Source of the DNA: Henckelia pumila
Lineage: Eukaryota > Streptophyta > Magnoliopsida > Lamiales > Gesneriaceae
Assembly (NCBI RefSeq): GCF_033568475.1
Contig: NC_133123.1
Span: forward strand, 6,200,001 to 6,264,000
Length of the DNA stretch: 64,000 nucleotides
Direction: 5' to 3'
Shown: positions 1-11,192 of the stretch, piece after piece
Layout: every line of letters starts with the position of its first letter
How positions within the stretch are numbered: the stretch's first letter is position 1
Program-made: the position numbers and the translations under genes
The notes under the pieces: model-generated
What the model was told of the DNA's origin: nothing
Databases searched by the model: none
The model's input: the letters and a program-made list of their open reading frames with translations, nothing else

Positions 1-635
1 TTATGGGTTTTCTCCGCAGGACTCCGAATACGCGAGGAAAATTATCATCCATATTCAGTGCTACATGCATTCTCATAAGATAAAAAAAAAATTGTCCAAT
101 AATTTACATATATATATATATATAGTCTTGTTAACTATGGATTTGTATTTTTTGATACTGTAATTTTCATTTTTTCTTTCATTTTTTTAACAGTCACTTC
201 TATCCACTAGAAATTGCTTATGTGGGGAATGGGGATTACATGTGTCCTGGTACTCATTTTCAAATTAGCTAGGTAATAAAATTAAAAAAAAAATAAACAA
301 ATCCCAAATGCCACGTAAAAGTTTAGAAACTCATGGAACTAGAGGTGGAATAAGTTTTGAAAAATTTTGGATTAATTTGATATTAGTTTGGATAGCTCAA
401 TTAAAAATATTAAAAGATTCGAGAGCTTAAAGTTTTAGCCCGAGTAGACCAGAAATTCTGGCTCCGCCACTGATCACAGGCCCGAGGTTATCATAAGAAT
501 AGTAAAAATCGAGACAAACGCTGGAGTATTAGCAAGAATCCGTCCTTATCCTACCAACCAAACGTTGCAATAGTAGTCAATTTTACGCGTACTTTTAATT
601 AATTGATTGATTACGTGAACAGTTTAAACAAGTCC
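1..635. other. Intergenic sequence with relic hAT terminus
   Basis: No gene is supported. Bases about 60-300 resemble 41950-42290, so this is an edge of the duplicated block that recurs near 42 kb. A sequence ending GGCTCCGCCACTG at 472 looks like the right terminus of a hAT MITE (reverse complement CAGTGGCGGAGCC). I could not find a matching left end or a target-site duplication. Confidence 0.45.
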
Positions 636-1990
636 ATATTATAGGGTTTTTTTATATTTAATTTAAAAAAATTTAAATTGCAAAAGTAATTTGAATTAGG
701 GGTGTTTGCAAATATATTTAGTATTAGTATAATATTTTTTTCCCAAAAATATAATTTTAATTTTAATTTTTGAATTTGATGATCATGTTAATAAATTTAA
801 AAAAAATAAGCTAAACAAAAAATGTATAGTTAAAAAAAATTAGATTGATTAAATAAATTTATTTTGATCAAATTTATTTATAAAAAAATTAGTAAACAAA
901 TTTTTTTAAATTAATTAAGTAATTAATAAAGTTTTATAAAAATATTATTTATTTAATATTAGTATGATATTTTTTCTCAAAAATCTAAATTTTAATTTTA
1001 ATTTTCGAATTTGATGACTACATTGAAAAATTTAAAAAAATAACAAAATAAAACAAAAAATTTATAGTTAAAAAAATTAGATTTATTAAATAAATTTATT
1101 TTCATCAGATATATTTATAAAAGCATTTAAAACAATATTTTTTTTAAAATTAATTATGCATTAATAATATTTTATAAAAGTATTAATTATTTAGTATTGA
1201 TATGATAATTTTTTTTCCTCAAAAATATAAATTTTTAGTTAACAAAAACCTAGAATTTTTGTATCAATTCGGCACGAATAGATCTGAATTAACTCTTCTA
1301 GGTTTATCCAGAACCGAGGAACCTTCACAAATCCAAACAAATTAAAATAAATATATGACTATGCTAACTAAAATTTAAATTAAAAATAAAATTTATATTT
1401 AAAAATATAAAATAAAATAAATTTAATGAAAATATGTTGTTTAAGTTATCTAATGCTTTTATAAATATATTTGATTAAAATAAATTTATTTAATCAATCT
1501 AATTTTTTTTAACTATAAATTTTTATTTTGATTATTTTTTTAATTTTTTAACGTGGTCATCAAATTCGAAAATTAAAATTAAAATTATATTTTTGTGAAA
1601 AAATTATTATACTAATATTAAATAAATAATATTTTTATAAAATATTATTAATTACTTGATTAATTTTAAAAATATTGTTAACTAATGTTTTTATAAATAT
1701 ATTTGATCAAAATAAATTTATTTAATCAATCTAATTTTTTTAACTATAAATTTTTTGTTTTGCTAATTTTTTAAAATTTTTAATGTGATCATCAAATTCG
1801 AAAATTAAAATTAAATTTATATTTTTGGGAAAAAATTATTATACTAATACTAAATAAATAAATTTTTTATAAAACATTATTATTTAAATAATTAATTTTT
1901 TTTAAAAAAAGAAAAGGAATGCAGTGGTGTTTTGTAGTATATTTGCAATTTAATTTTTTTTATAATTAAATATAAAAAAACCATATTATA
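636..1990. mobile_element. Large palindromic hAT-type MITE (1.34 kb)
   Basis: The element occupies about 644-1982 and is flanked by an 8-bp direct repeat, atattata, at 636-643 and 1983-1990. Its ends are inverted: GGTTTTTTTATATTTAATT on the left, and the same read in reverse complement on the right. Each arm holds two tandem copies of a roughly 240-bp AT-rich unit (about 720-950 and 955-1200). They are mirrored as two inverted copies (about 1430-1670 and 1675-1890) around a less symmetrical loop at 1240-1370. It encodes no protein. An 8-bp duplication fits hAT elements. The duplicated-arm architecture is unusual for a MITE. Confidence 0.75.
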
Positions 1991-2419
1991 TAAGCATAAA
2001 TTCAAGCGTCGTACAATCAATAATGATCATGATACGAATGTGGCATCAATTGAATTCATTCCATATATATATATAGTGTCCATTTTACACGTACTCTAAA
2101 TAATTGATGATTTTTTTATGCATCTATAATTGTACATGTCCAATTCCACTAAAGATAAGCAAACATATTTTAGTACCATATAATTTATACCATGAGACTA
2201 GAATGTAAATTTTTTTTTTTTGTAGGTTTCCTCTGGCGTTAATATTAAAAGATGTCATGTTTCAATGCAATACAAAAATATTCCAAAGGAGGAAAGACCA
2301 AGTATAAATATTGGAAAAATAACATTTTTAGGATTTGATTTTTTTTTATTTTGGTCAATTATTTTATCAAATTTTACAAACATACACGATCGAAATACCA
2401 AAATTTATATGCATTCATA
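1991..2419. other. Duplicated intergenic block
   Basis: No gene is seen. Bases 2000-2190 match 44262-44445 and, in part, 3240-3410, sharing a stretch that runs through GTACAATCAATAATGATCA and an AATAATTGA segment. It is one of the blocks marking the segmental duplication. Confidence 0.6.
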
Positions 2420-2807
2420 TCTTCATACTGAGACTTGATCCCCCGCACCTTAGGATGCGGGGAATCCGTGCACACCCATGCTCAAATCAATTTCGATTGA
2501 CTTGAAATTTTTATGGTAGGATCGTCTCAAAAATACGAATCCAACGATATATCATATGACACAAATTTCAATCTCGGTGGCCGAAATCGTGAAAATGGCC
2601 GGAAATAGGATTAAATGTGCAATTTCCGGTCATCTTAACGATTTCGACCACCTAGTTTGAAATTTGTGTCATATGATATATCGTTGGATTCATATTTTTG
2701 AGATGATCCTACCATAAAAATTTCAAGTCAATCGAAGTTGATTTGAGCATAGATGTGTACGGATTTCCCGCACCCTAGGGTGCGGGGATCAAGTCTCTCT
2801 TCATACT
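2420..2807. mobile_element. Foldback MITE, Mutator-like, 368 bp
   Basis: The element at 2430-2797 begins GAGACTTGATCCCC and ends with its exact inverse. It is almost perfectly palindromic across about 180 bp per arm, with the centre near 2612. It is flanked by a 10-bp direct repeat, tcttcatact (2420-2429 and 2798-2807). A 9-10-bp duplication with long terminal inverted repeats fits Mutator-like foldback MITEs. Its transcript would fold into one long hairpin. The few mismatches between the arms suggest a fairly recent insertion. Confidence 0.85.
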
Positions 2808-3121
2808 ATACCACAAACATAAAGAGAGGTAGGTTAATCTACAAAGAAATCATGCAATCATGGAACCAATCAATTGACCGACAATGTGATGATAGAAATG
2901 AAAAGAAAAAATAAAAAAAATTCAGCTAATTATAATTTATAAGGACAAAAATATTATTTTCTCGTTTGAAATGAAAATAATTTACTAAAGCAATCATCGA
3001 ACCAATGTTTAATATATATTTCATTTTTAATATGTCATTGTTTACCTTGGGTTTATGTTACATATGTAAGTGTGTTATTAGAAAATACTTTTTAGTACAA
3101 CGGAGGTTGCAGATACTATCA

Positions 3122-4386
3122 GATTAAAATTAAGGGTGTCAATTCGGATGAGTTGGATCAGATCAATCGGATTAACGAAAAAAATATTTAAAATGGACCA
3201 CCATATCAAGATCATTATTGATTGTACGGCGTTTGAATTTATGCTCACATAATATGGAGTTTAAACTATCCACGTAATCAATCAATTATTTTAAGCATGT
3301 GCATCTTTCAAATAACGAACCACGCACTCTAAATAATTGAAGATTTTTTTTTATGCTACTATAATTATACATGTCCCATTCCAATAAAGATAACTAAACA
3401 TATTGTAGATCACATTGACAAAACCTATATAAAAAAAAAACACATAAGTTTTTAAAGCTTATAAGCTATTTTTAAGAGCTCTTGTCAAATTTTATTTTAA
3501 AAATAAGCTGGTAAATTTTGGATGAATTTATTTTAAACAACTAAAAAATTTTGATGTGTTTGCTATTATATGATTTTTTTACCGTCAAAATTATCAAAAA
3601 ATTACAATATTATAAAAGTATGTAAATACTAAATAACTATATATATAAAATATTTTTAAATTTATCATAAATATTAAAAATATATTTAAAAAATAATAAT
3701 ATTTTAAATTTTAATTTAGAAATAAATTGATAAATTATCTTTAAAAATGGGCACATGACATGGTGATTAAATAATTTTAAAAATATTTAAAAATTTCTCA
3801 ACCCGAATCCGAACCAACCCAAAAATGGCCAACCCGAACCCGGCTAACCCCATCAACCCGAAACAACCCGATTTTATTTTTTTATTTTTTTTTAAGAAAA
3901 TAATTAAATAAAAATTCAAAACACAAAATAATAATAGTAAAATTTAATTTAATTACATGATAACAAAATCTAAGCTTATCTATAATTTAAATTTAAAAGT
4001 CTAGTTGTAGAAAATTTAAATTATACTTACTACAAAAAATAAAAAAATATTTTAAAAAATCAAAATTGTACAAAATAAACATTAAATCATGAAATTCTAT
4101 TATATCAATATACAATAATTGTTTTCAAATATACAACATATGAAAATGAAGCAAATATTTATTAATTTATATATAAAAAAATAAATAATAAAAAATTTTG
4201 AGTCATCTCGAGTTAATTCGGGTTGACCTGAACCCAATCCGAACTCGATTAATTTTTTCGGGTTAGCTTTCGGGTCAACCCGATTCAACCCAAACCCAAA
4301 AAACCCCAACCTGAACTTGATATTTTTTCGATCGACTCGTATCGGGTTGACGGGTTGGATTAGTTTTTGACACCTCTGATTAAAAT
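3122..4386. mobile_element. hAT-type MITE, about 1.25 kb
   Basis: Termini TAAGGGTGTCAA (3131) and TTGACACCTCT (ending 4377) are inverted, and flanked by gattaaaat at 3122-3130 and 4378-4386. The inner ends are rich in CAACCCGA/TCGGGTTG motifs (3800-3870 and 4205-4370). The AT-rich interior includes 3240-3410, which resembles intergenic DNA at 2080-2190, so something may be nested inside. No transposase coding sequence is visible. Confidence 0.75.
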
Positions 4387-4640
4387 AGTTTACGTCTTGA
4401 AAATCCGTGGTTGTATCTCTCCGAAGTCACAATCATTTTTTAATTTATTATATAGTGATAGGGATGTGCCAAATTCGAACCCCTATCTAAACCTGGTCAT
4501 GTTTTATTTATTTATTTATTTTAAAAAATATCTTCTTTATTTCTTAGGGGACGACGTCCATTATTTGAAGTAGGGATCACCTTTTATGCTCACTAGTCAA
4601 TACATCTACGTTTAAAAACAAATATCTTTTTTTGTTATAT
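4387..4640. other. Duplicated intergenic block matching 13450-13690
   Basis: This block matches 13450-13690 over most of its length, including GGGATGTGCCAAATTCGAA. Together with 5590-5720 against 13960-14090 and 6480-6880 against 14130-14560, it shows that the region upstream of lipase A has a second, diverged copy downstream of it. No gene is seen. Confidence 0.65.
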
Positions 4641-4643
4641 ATA

Positions 4644-5330
4644 TGGCTGGGATACCGTACCAAAATATTGAATTATCGGGATACTGTACCGAAAGTTTTT
4701 CGATATACAAATATTTTTTCGGTATATCGAATTTTTTTTGGTATCTATACGGTATCAGTATGGATTTTTTTCATACCAAAATTTTAAAATTTTGATATCG
4801 ATACCGATATGAATTTTTTCATACCGATATTTTTGATACGGTATACCGAAAACCCATCCCTGGGTATACCAAGGTTATCGTACCAAAAAAATACCAAATT
4901 TTTGGTACGGTACGACAATGATATCGAAATTTTTGGTATAGTAACAATATGAATTTTGAAAATTTCGATACATACCGAAATACCAAAATAATATATAAAA
5001 ATTTTAAAACATATAATAGATTTAAACAATAAAATTTAAAAAATATGATTTTTTGGGTATAAAAATGTATATATATCGATATCGTATCGAAATCTCGATA
5101 TACTGTAAAATTTTGGCATAATCGGTATGTTAGTTATATGTATCGAAATCTTAAGTACCAAAAATCAATATGCCGAAAGTTTTGGTACGATATCGATATT
5201 CAATTTTCTTATACCAAAAATCGATATGTCGCAAGTTTCGATACAATATCGATATTTAATTTTCTTATATCGTAATTTTCGATAAATATATTATATGTAA
5301 TTTTCAATACAGTACGGTATTGTATACCAC
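4644..5330. mobile_element. Relic of 'ggtataccg' hAT MITE family
   Basis: The sequence is rich in GGTATACCGTACC-type repeats in both orientations. A compact inverted unit spans about 4650-4863 (GGCTGGGATACCG to CGGTATACC...CATCC). A longer diverged unit follows to about 5330. Related copies lie at about 37710-38110 and 48072-48276. The last of these has clean ends and an 8-bp duplication, which identifies the family as hAT-type. Boundaries here are approximate. Confidence 0.55.
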
Positions 5331-5339
5331 ACATATGCA

Positions 5340-7110
5340 AGTCATAGATGTAGCATCATATATATATATATGTGTGTGTGAAATCATATATTATTTTTAT
5401 AGGTTTCAATAATAAAATAATAAGTTTTCAAGTCCAACTTTTCCCATACACGACAATTTTTATTTTTATTTTTATTTTTATTTTACATGCCATACACGAC
5501 ATTTATATTTAAATATCTCTACACAAATATATAAGGTGCCAAATTGGAAATTTCTGAAGTAGGATATTGAAGCAATTTCACTCGTTTACTATTATTAAAG
5601 TGAACTTCAATTGAGGGGGGAAAAATCTTTAACTTGCGATTACAATTAACTATATGGGATGAGAACAAATATAAACTGAAATTTGGGAAATGAATTTTTA
5701 CGTTTGTCTTCTTGTTTTCGCTTAGGTTACCCTCTTTTTCTTAATTTCTAAGTTCTAAAATATATATTCTAAGAAAAACGAAAGTGTACACTAAAGTTGT
5801 GTAGAATTTATGTTGTCCACGGTATTACAACACCAGAGACAACATGCAGCGAAAAATAATAATATAAAAACAACAATTAAAATAAATAAGATCATCAGAG
5901 ATAATTATGCACAAGTAACTAGTACTTATGCGGGTGCCTTGAGACCAAATAATCACTAGAAAAGTAAATCAGTTTTACAAACCAATACTAGTGATTTTTA
6001 CGAAAAACATTAAGACTAAATTTCTCAACAAGTTGAGAATTAAACCAAATTGCATCATAAAAAAATAAGAATAGCAAATAAATTAGATGCAACTCCCGTA
6101 TGCCAAAACTTGAAGAACCAAAAAATATCATCGCACAACACTATGCACTAAATATTGTCTGCGATGTATTCGACAGGCACGAAAACACGGGGAAAGCAAA
6201 AACGATCGGCTACAAAACTTTCTTCAGAAAACTTCAAATTCTTCTACGTGAATGCTCTCTGAATTCTTGTCTCAAGATCTTCTTTTGTTTGTGCGCAGGA
6301 ATCCTTTCAAGCCTGAATACTAATTTAAACGAGTAAAAAATTTAAGAAAAAATTGTTTTTCTAGTCTTCCATATTTACTTATATGTGATTTTGGTTTACT
6401 ATGTACTCAAAATTGAAATCTTTGTCCTATATATATATCTTTATGGTAATTTGTTTAATTTTTAATTTTAATCATTTTTTCTTTAGAATGTATACGTGAC
6501 ACTAAACACATTGAGACTATGTTTGCATCTCATCAATGCCAATGTGTACCAATGTGACTAAATTATAAAAATAAATTAAGATAAGAGACTAAAATTATAA
6601 TTTGACGCAAGAAATTAAAATACCAAAAATTTGTGGGAAAATCAACAACCAAAATTACAAAATTTCCTTTAATTAAACACATCCATAAATGTTTGCATAT
6701 AATATCATGATAAATTCTCAGTAAAATTATTTTAATAATAATTATATTATTTTAAATTAACAAATGGATTATATATATGCTAAATTCGTGATCAGTGCAA
6801 GAAATTATATGATCTCAATGAAATTAAATATAAATATTATTTTACGGGTTCTCACACCGAGCTCAAATTTTTGCACTCATAATTAAATTCGTAACTTTAA
6901 ACATTCTTAATTCGGAGCATTTGCAAGACTAGTATATTTAAAATGTTTTCTAGCTTCTACACATAACTTTTAAATATTTCATTAATTAGCTAAACATATG
7001 AAAACACTTAAAATAAACTCATGTAAAAACTACCTTAATAAACTAGCTAGTAACAAGGGTGTTAACCGATCGAAGATCCAAGAATCTTGTGTGGGACGGT
7101 TTAGTTGTCA
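5340..7110. other. Intergenic DNA with a probable LTR-derived insertion
   Basis: Flanks 5590-5720 and 6480-6880 match 13960-14090 and 14130-14560. The intervening stretch of about 5770-6450 is absent from that paralogous copy, so it is an insertion. Its content (a phrase near 5840 running AACATGCAGCG and one near 5925 running ATGCGGGTGCC) reminds me of LTR-retrotransposon fragments in related plants. I found no defined ends and no convincing coding sequence. Confidence 0.4.
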
Positions 7111-7117
7111 ATATTGT

Positions 7118-7405
7118 TTTCTGAAATTCTCACTCAAATCGTTGTTATACATTTCATTATTCATATATATATATATATATATATATATCATATCACATGA
7201 TCACCAATATTATATATATAGGAAAAAATTCTTCTGTTACAAAATGGTGTAACATATAATTGATTAACATGAGTGATAATTTACATATTTAAAAAACTAT
7301 CACACCAATTCTTCTGAAATTCTCACTCAAATCATTGTTATACATTTCATTATTCATATATATATATATCATATCATATCACTTGATCACCAATATTATA
7401 TATAT
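7118..7405. repeat. Tandem duplication in the lipase A upstream region
   Basis: About 100 bp (7118-7220) is repeated at about 7312-7405, in the same order and spaced about 190 bp apart. Each copy contains TCTGAAATTCTCACTCAAAT, an (AT)n run and a TCACCAATATTATATATAT segment. It lies about 290-570 bp upstream of the lipase A start codon, so it may affect expression. I do not see the pair ahead of lipase B. Confidence 0.7.
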
Positions 7406-7519
7406 ATGCCTAAAAAAATGTGTAACAAATAGTTTGTTTTCTTCTAATTTTTCACGTGCATGCCTATTTCTCAAAGGAAAAACTAATTAATCCTTCTCTT
7501 ACATTAATATTATATTTTT

Positions 7520-7690
7520 ACGTTAGCTGTTGAGCTAGCTAGCATACCATATGCATTATTATATTCTTCCGCCATATTATTTAAACCCCATCAGCCATAG
7601 CCATTGAACTCACAAGCTTAAACACTCTGTCTGCAACTGTTTTGAGTTAAATATATATATACACGTAAAATCAATAATCCTAGCTAGCTA
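7520..7690 (+). promoter_or_regulatory. Conserved proximal promoter/5' leader of lipase A
   Basis: The stretch containing GAGCTAGCTAGCATACCAT, CATATTATTTAAACCCCATC and the leader GAACTCACAAGCTTAAACAC is conserved almost base for base ahead of lipase B (38215-38358). The TATTTAAA at about 7576 is the best TATA candidate. It is roughly 115 bp upstream of the ATG. A decayed relative of the same promoter lies at 41905-41970 without any gene behind it. Confidence 0.6.
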
Positions 7691-9057
7691 ATGGGTACAG
7701 AGCTCAAACCTACATGGGACCAACTTCTGGGGAGCGGTGACTGGGAGGGACTTGTGGAGCCACTGCACCCGGACCTCCAAAACATAATCCTCCGCTGCGG
7801 CAACTTCAGCCAAGCAACCCTGGACGCCTTCAACAACGACAAAGACTCCAAGTACGTCGGCAGCAGCAGATATGGCAAAGAAGGTTTTTTTGACAAAGTG
7901 GTGCTTGACTCGGCTTCTGATTATGAGGTTAAAGCTTTTCTGTATTCCGCCTCTGATCTCGGCCCTCTGTCGGTGTTTGTAAACCACCCGGTGGCCGGTT
8001 CTTGGGACTTGTATTCCAACTTCATCGGCTTCATTGCTGTCACCACCGATGATGTTAGCAAGGCCTTGGGACGCCGCGAAATCTACGTCGCATGGCGTGG
8101 TACTGTCACAGGCATGGAGTGGCTCAATGACCTTGATATTGGGTATAAATTACATTAAATTAGGCTCCATTTATATATATATATATATATATAGCCAAAG
8201 TTTAGTCCAGTGCTATTTTTTAATGTTCATGCATGGTTAATATATATATATATATATCACAAAATTAATTATCTTGTGCTATTTTTAATTTAATGTTTTG
8301 TTTTTTGCATGTTTGTTGTTACACCTGCAGCCTTGCGTCTGCCAAAGAATTGGTACCTACTGAACTTGACCCAAGAAAGGTGCCTAAAATCATGAATGGT
8401 TGGCTAAACATCTACCATTCCAAAAATTCAGATTCGAAATTCGTCGGATTATCTCCAAGAGAACAGCTGCAGAAACATATCGACAAACTGATAAACAACG
8501 ACTATAAGGAAAACTTGAGCATTATAGTGACAGGGCATAGTCTTGGCGCTAGTTTAGCAACATTATCTGCTTTCGATCTGGTCGAAAATGTGATTAATAA
8601 AGATATCCGGGTTGCGGCCATCTGCTCTGCTAGTCCTCATGTGGGGGATCAGGTTTTCGTGGACAGAGTGAAAAGTTATCCAAATCTGAAAGTTTTTCGC
8701 ACCTTCAACGCACATGATGCAGTTCCTTCGGTTCCACAAACATTTTTATTAGAGTACAAAGCCGTTGGAGTAGAGCTGATAGTTGATAACAAGATATCTC
8801 CATATCTGAAGGACGACGTGTTGAAGGCGCATGATTTGCCGGGGGTGATGCACGTGGTGGCGGGTTATAAGGGGAAGGACAAGCCATTTGAATTGATCGA
8901 GGGATGGAGCTACGCATTGGCGAATAAGGATAGCGACTTTCTCAAGGAGGAATATTTGATCCCAGCCAGTTGGTGGGTGGAGAAGAACAAAGGGATGGTT
9001 CGCGATCCTCAAAAAGGATGGATCTTGGTTCAGGATGAGCCGGTACCGGAAACCTAG
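7691..9057 (+). CDS. Class II phospholipase A1 / DAD1-like acylhydrolase, copy A
   Basis: Two exons (7691-8142 and 8331-9057) flank a 188-bp GT-AG phase-2 intron and encode 392 residues. The family (lipase class 3, alpha/beta hydrolase) releases sn-1 fatty acids from phospho- or galactolipids. Class II members lack the plastid transit peptide of DAD1, and none is seen here, so a cytosolic location is inferred. Visible: an N-terminal helical region (MGTELKPTWDQLLGSGDW), an oxyanion-side motif YVAWRGT (about 132-138), the nucleophile elbow GHSLG with Ser about 221, a likely catalytic Asp about 280 in the N-x-x-D-x-x-P context, and His candidates at about 318 and 325 (VMHVVAGY). The C-terminus keeps the family block SWWVEKNKG. 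Length is normal. This copy looks intact. Substrate and physiological role cannot be read from sequence. Confidence 0.9.
8143..8330 (+). other. Intron of lipase A
   Basis: The donor is GG|GTATAA at 8143 and the acceptor CACCTGCAG| ends at 8330. Joining them splits a Gly codon (phase 2) and gives an ungapped family match (LDIG-LASAKEL). The intron holds (AT)n runs at 8173-8192 and 8238-8256. Lipase B has the same intron position, enlarged by a MITE. Confidence 0.9.
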
Positions 9058-9079
9058 CTTCAAAGATTAGGACCAAAGA

Positions 9080-9110
<31 letters not shown>

Positions 9111-9407
9111 ATCGGGGCTGATTGTAATATTTTGTGAGAAATAAGGTGCATGCATATTTTTCATGCATGGCGCCATTGTCTGCATGGCTGGCCTATTTGA
9201 TGGTGTGTGTGCTCTTAATTTGGCTTGTACCTCTGTGTGCGCTTTGGTTTGACATATATGAATAAAATGCATCGTCTGTTATTTCACTTTCACTAAATGA
9301 ACATGGGTTCCCTTTTCTTATCGGACAAAGTTCATGCAATTCCATTTCTTATTGTTTTTTTGCATAATTTGAATTCAAGAAACATAAAAACTTCAAATTT
9401 GCTAACA
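9058..9407 (+). other. Lipase A 3' UTR and downstream
   Basis: An AATAAA-type signal lies at about 9260, some 200 bp after the stop. The sequence has (AT)n followed by (GT)n at 9080-9110. The part from about 9235 to 9405 is the segment found inverted at the end of lipase B (39865-40043), so this region defines the ancestral arrangement. Confidence 0.65.
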
Positions 9408-9968
9408 CCATATCCAATGCATTACATTATCTTAATTAATGTACGTAACACTAACTTCAAAATAATGTAATTCTTATGCCAAATACAACACTCATCTTCA
9501 ACCCATTAACTCTAAATTTTACACTAGAAAGAATATTCTCAGAATATTATCTATTATTTTATTCACAACAACTAATTTATTATACAAAATATTTTTAAAA
9601 ACAATAATTAAAATATCAGTAATATCTAAAATAATAATTTCTATATATAAATATTAATGAATTAAAAAATTTAATTAAATATATTTTCAGAATTATTTTA
9701 AAAATTTTAAAATATTTTATTTTATTTATTTAAATATTTAAACTTATTATTAATTTTACGAATTTTAATTTTATTATTTAAATAATTAAAGAATTAATTA
9801 GAAACAAAAAAAAAGAAAAAAAAAAGATAGCGTAAAGCTGCAGTGTTGCACCATAACACTGTAGCTTTGCTCCAACCTGACGCTGAAAATAGCACTGAGT
9901 TGGAGCAAAAAATGCAACACCAATTTGGTGTAATACACCAAGTTGGTGTTGCATTGGAGATGCTTTAA
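9408..9968. mobile_element. MITE relic with TGCATTGGAGATGC terminus
   Basis: The left part reads CCAATGCATTACATTA and the right end reads GTTGCATTGGAGATGC, an inverted pair typical of a common plant MITE type (probably PIF/Harbinger-like). The inner right arm also contains CACCAATTTGGTG and ACCAAGTTGGTGT hairpins. The paralogous copy at about 40045-40497 lacks the left terminus because of the rearrangement at the end of lipase B. The insertion therefore predates the segmental duplication. Confidence 0.5.
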
Positions 9969-10252
9969 GGTGTTTGACCTAATTTATGTTAAACAAAGTA
10001 TATTAATATTAACATCATGAGTCTTGAACAATTTAGGTTTTTGTGGGAAAAAATCTTTTTACTTTATTGACAATCAAATAAAATTAAAAAATTTCGTATT
10101 TCAATATGTGACGTTGGGGGCTGAGGAGGCGGGGAGTGAACGCCGATGCCAAGAGATTTCATGGACAATGAGCGGCTCCTAGTAGGCTTCTAGACGGAGG
10201 GAGACATGAATGAACCGATCCCGTGCCGAAATGAAAGGAATTCTGAGACTGT

Positions 10253-11192
10253 CAAACCCGGACATGTTATATAACAAATGAGGCAAGTGCCTCAGGCCCA
10301 AAAAATTTTGGGGCACCAAAATCTTTTAAAAAAATTATTAATATGATAGTTCATGAGCCCATTTTAAATAAGCCCATAAATAATAGTTGATAAGCCCTCT
10401 CTTAATTTTTTTCCAAAGAAAAAAAAGCCCTATCTTAGTTAGTTAATTTTAAACGTTATAATTAAGAAGAAAATGAATCGGCAGATTCAACATCACCGTG
10501 AGGGAGAAAAAATCTGCAGAGTTCAGATTGAACAAAATTTCACATTCAAATATTCGAGCGAGGAGAGAGAAAACAGAGCAATTGAGGTAAGAAAAATCTC
10601 TTCTCATTCCACCGCTCAAGCATATTTAGATTTTGGGTTTTCAGAATAATGAATTTCTTCTTTTTGTACGTTTGCTTGCGTGACTCATCAGTCATCACTC
10701 GTGATAAATTTTTTTTAAGCTTACTTTATTTAGAAGGAATCTAGTTTAGAGTGATAATTGCATTGGTTAAATACTTTTGGATTGAACTCTTCCTACGAGA
10801 AACTTTTCTTCAAATTTTCCAAATTAAAGTTAATCAAAACTTATCTTCGATAAACTATGTCGCAAAAAATACTAAATGTGTTAGTTATGTTATCTATCAA
10901 GAAAAAAATTGTTGAGAAAGTAGATTATGCAAACTTAATTAATAGTACTTTCGCTTCAAAAACTACCTATATTCAAGTAACTATGTACTGTTCGAAATAT
11001 GAATTTTATATTTTATTTGGATCTTTTTTTTTAGTATTTGCTTATAACATATTGTTTTTGATGATTTATTTTTTCAAAATTTTATTTCTAAAATTCATGT
11101 TACAAATACTATTATTTCTATATGAATATTAAGCTTTGAGGGCACCATTTTTGGTGCTCGCCTCAGACCTCAAAATCTCAGGTCCGGCACTG
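10253..11192 (+). mobile_element. hAT element inserted in the left Cassandra LTR
   Basis: The element is flanked by the 8-bp duplication gagactgt (10245-10252 and 11193-11200). Its ends are CAAACCCGGACATG and, in reverse complement, CAGTGCCGGACCTGAG. The uninterrupted site is visible in the right LTR near 11650. It is a 940-bp internally deleted derivative. Subterminal text speaks of a zf-TTF/hAT (zinc-finger plus dimerisation) transposase family, of which only a C-terminal shred remains. Confidence 0.85.
10857..11132 (+). pseudogene. Remnant of hAT transposase dimerisation region
   Basis: The first 35 or so codons read LVMLSIKKKIVEKVDY followed by NLINSTFASK. This resembles the end of hAT-family transposases, where LSIE-x-E-x-A-x-x-LD is followed by a short DFA segment. 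The rest of the frame is low-complexity and probably intronic or noncoding. It is a fragment without the catalytic domain and cannot encode an active transposase. Confidence 0.5.

Noticed and set aside
4100..4309. 69-aa minus-strand ORF
   Set aside because: It is within the right arm of a hAT MITE. Proline/glycine-like text comes from CAACCCGA repeats.
7684..7987. Minus-strand open frames opposite lipase exon 1 (also 38292-38655, 8705-9063 and 39640-39822)
   Set aside because: These are shadows of a GC-richer coding exon. They have no independent motifs and the plus-strand protein is clearly the real one.
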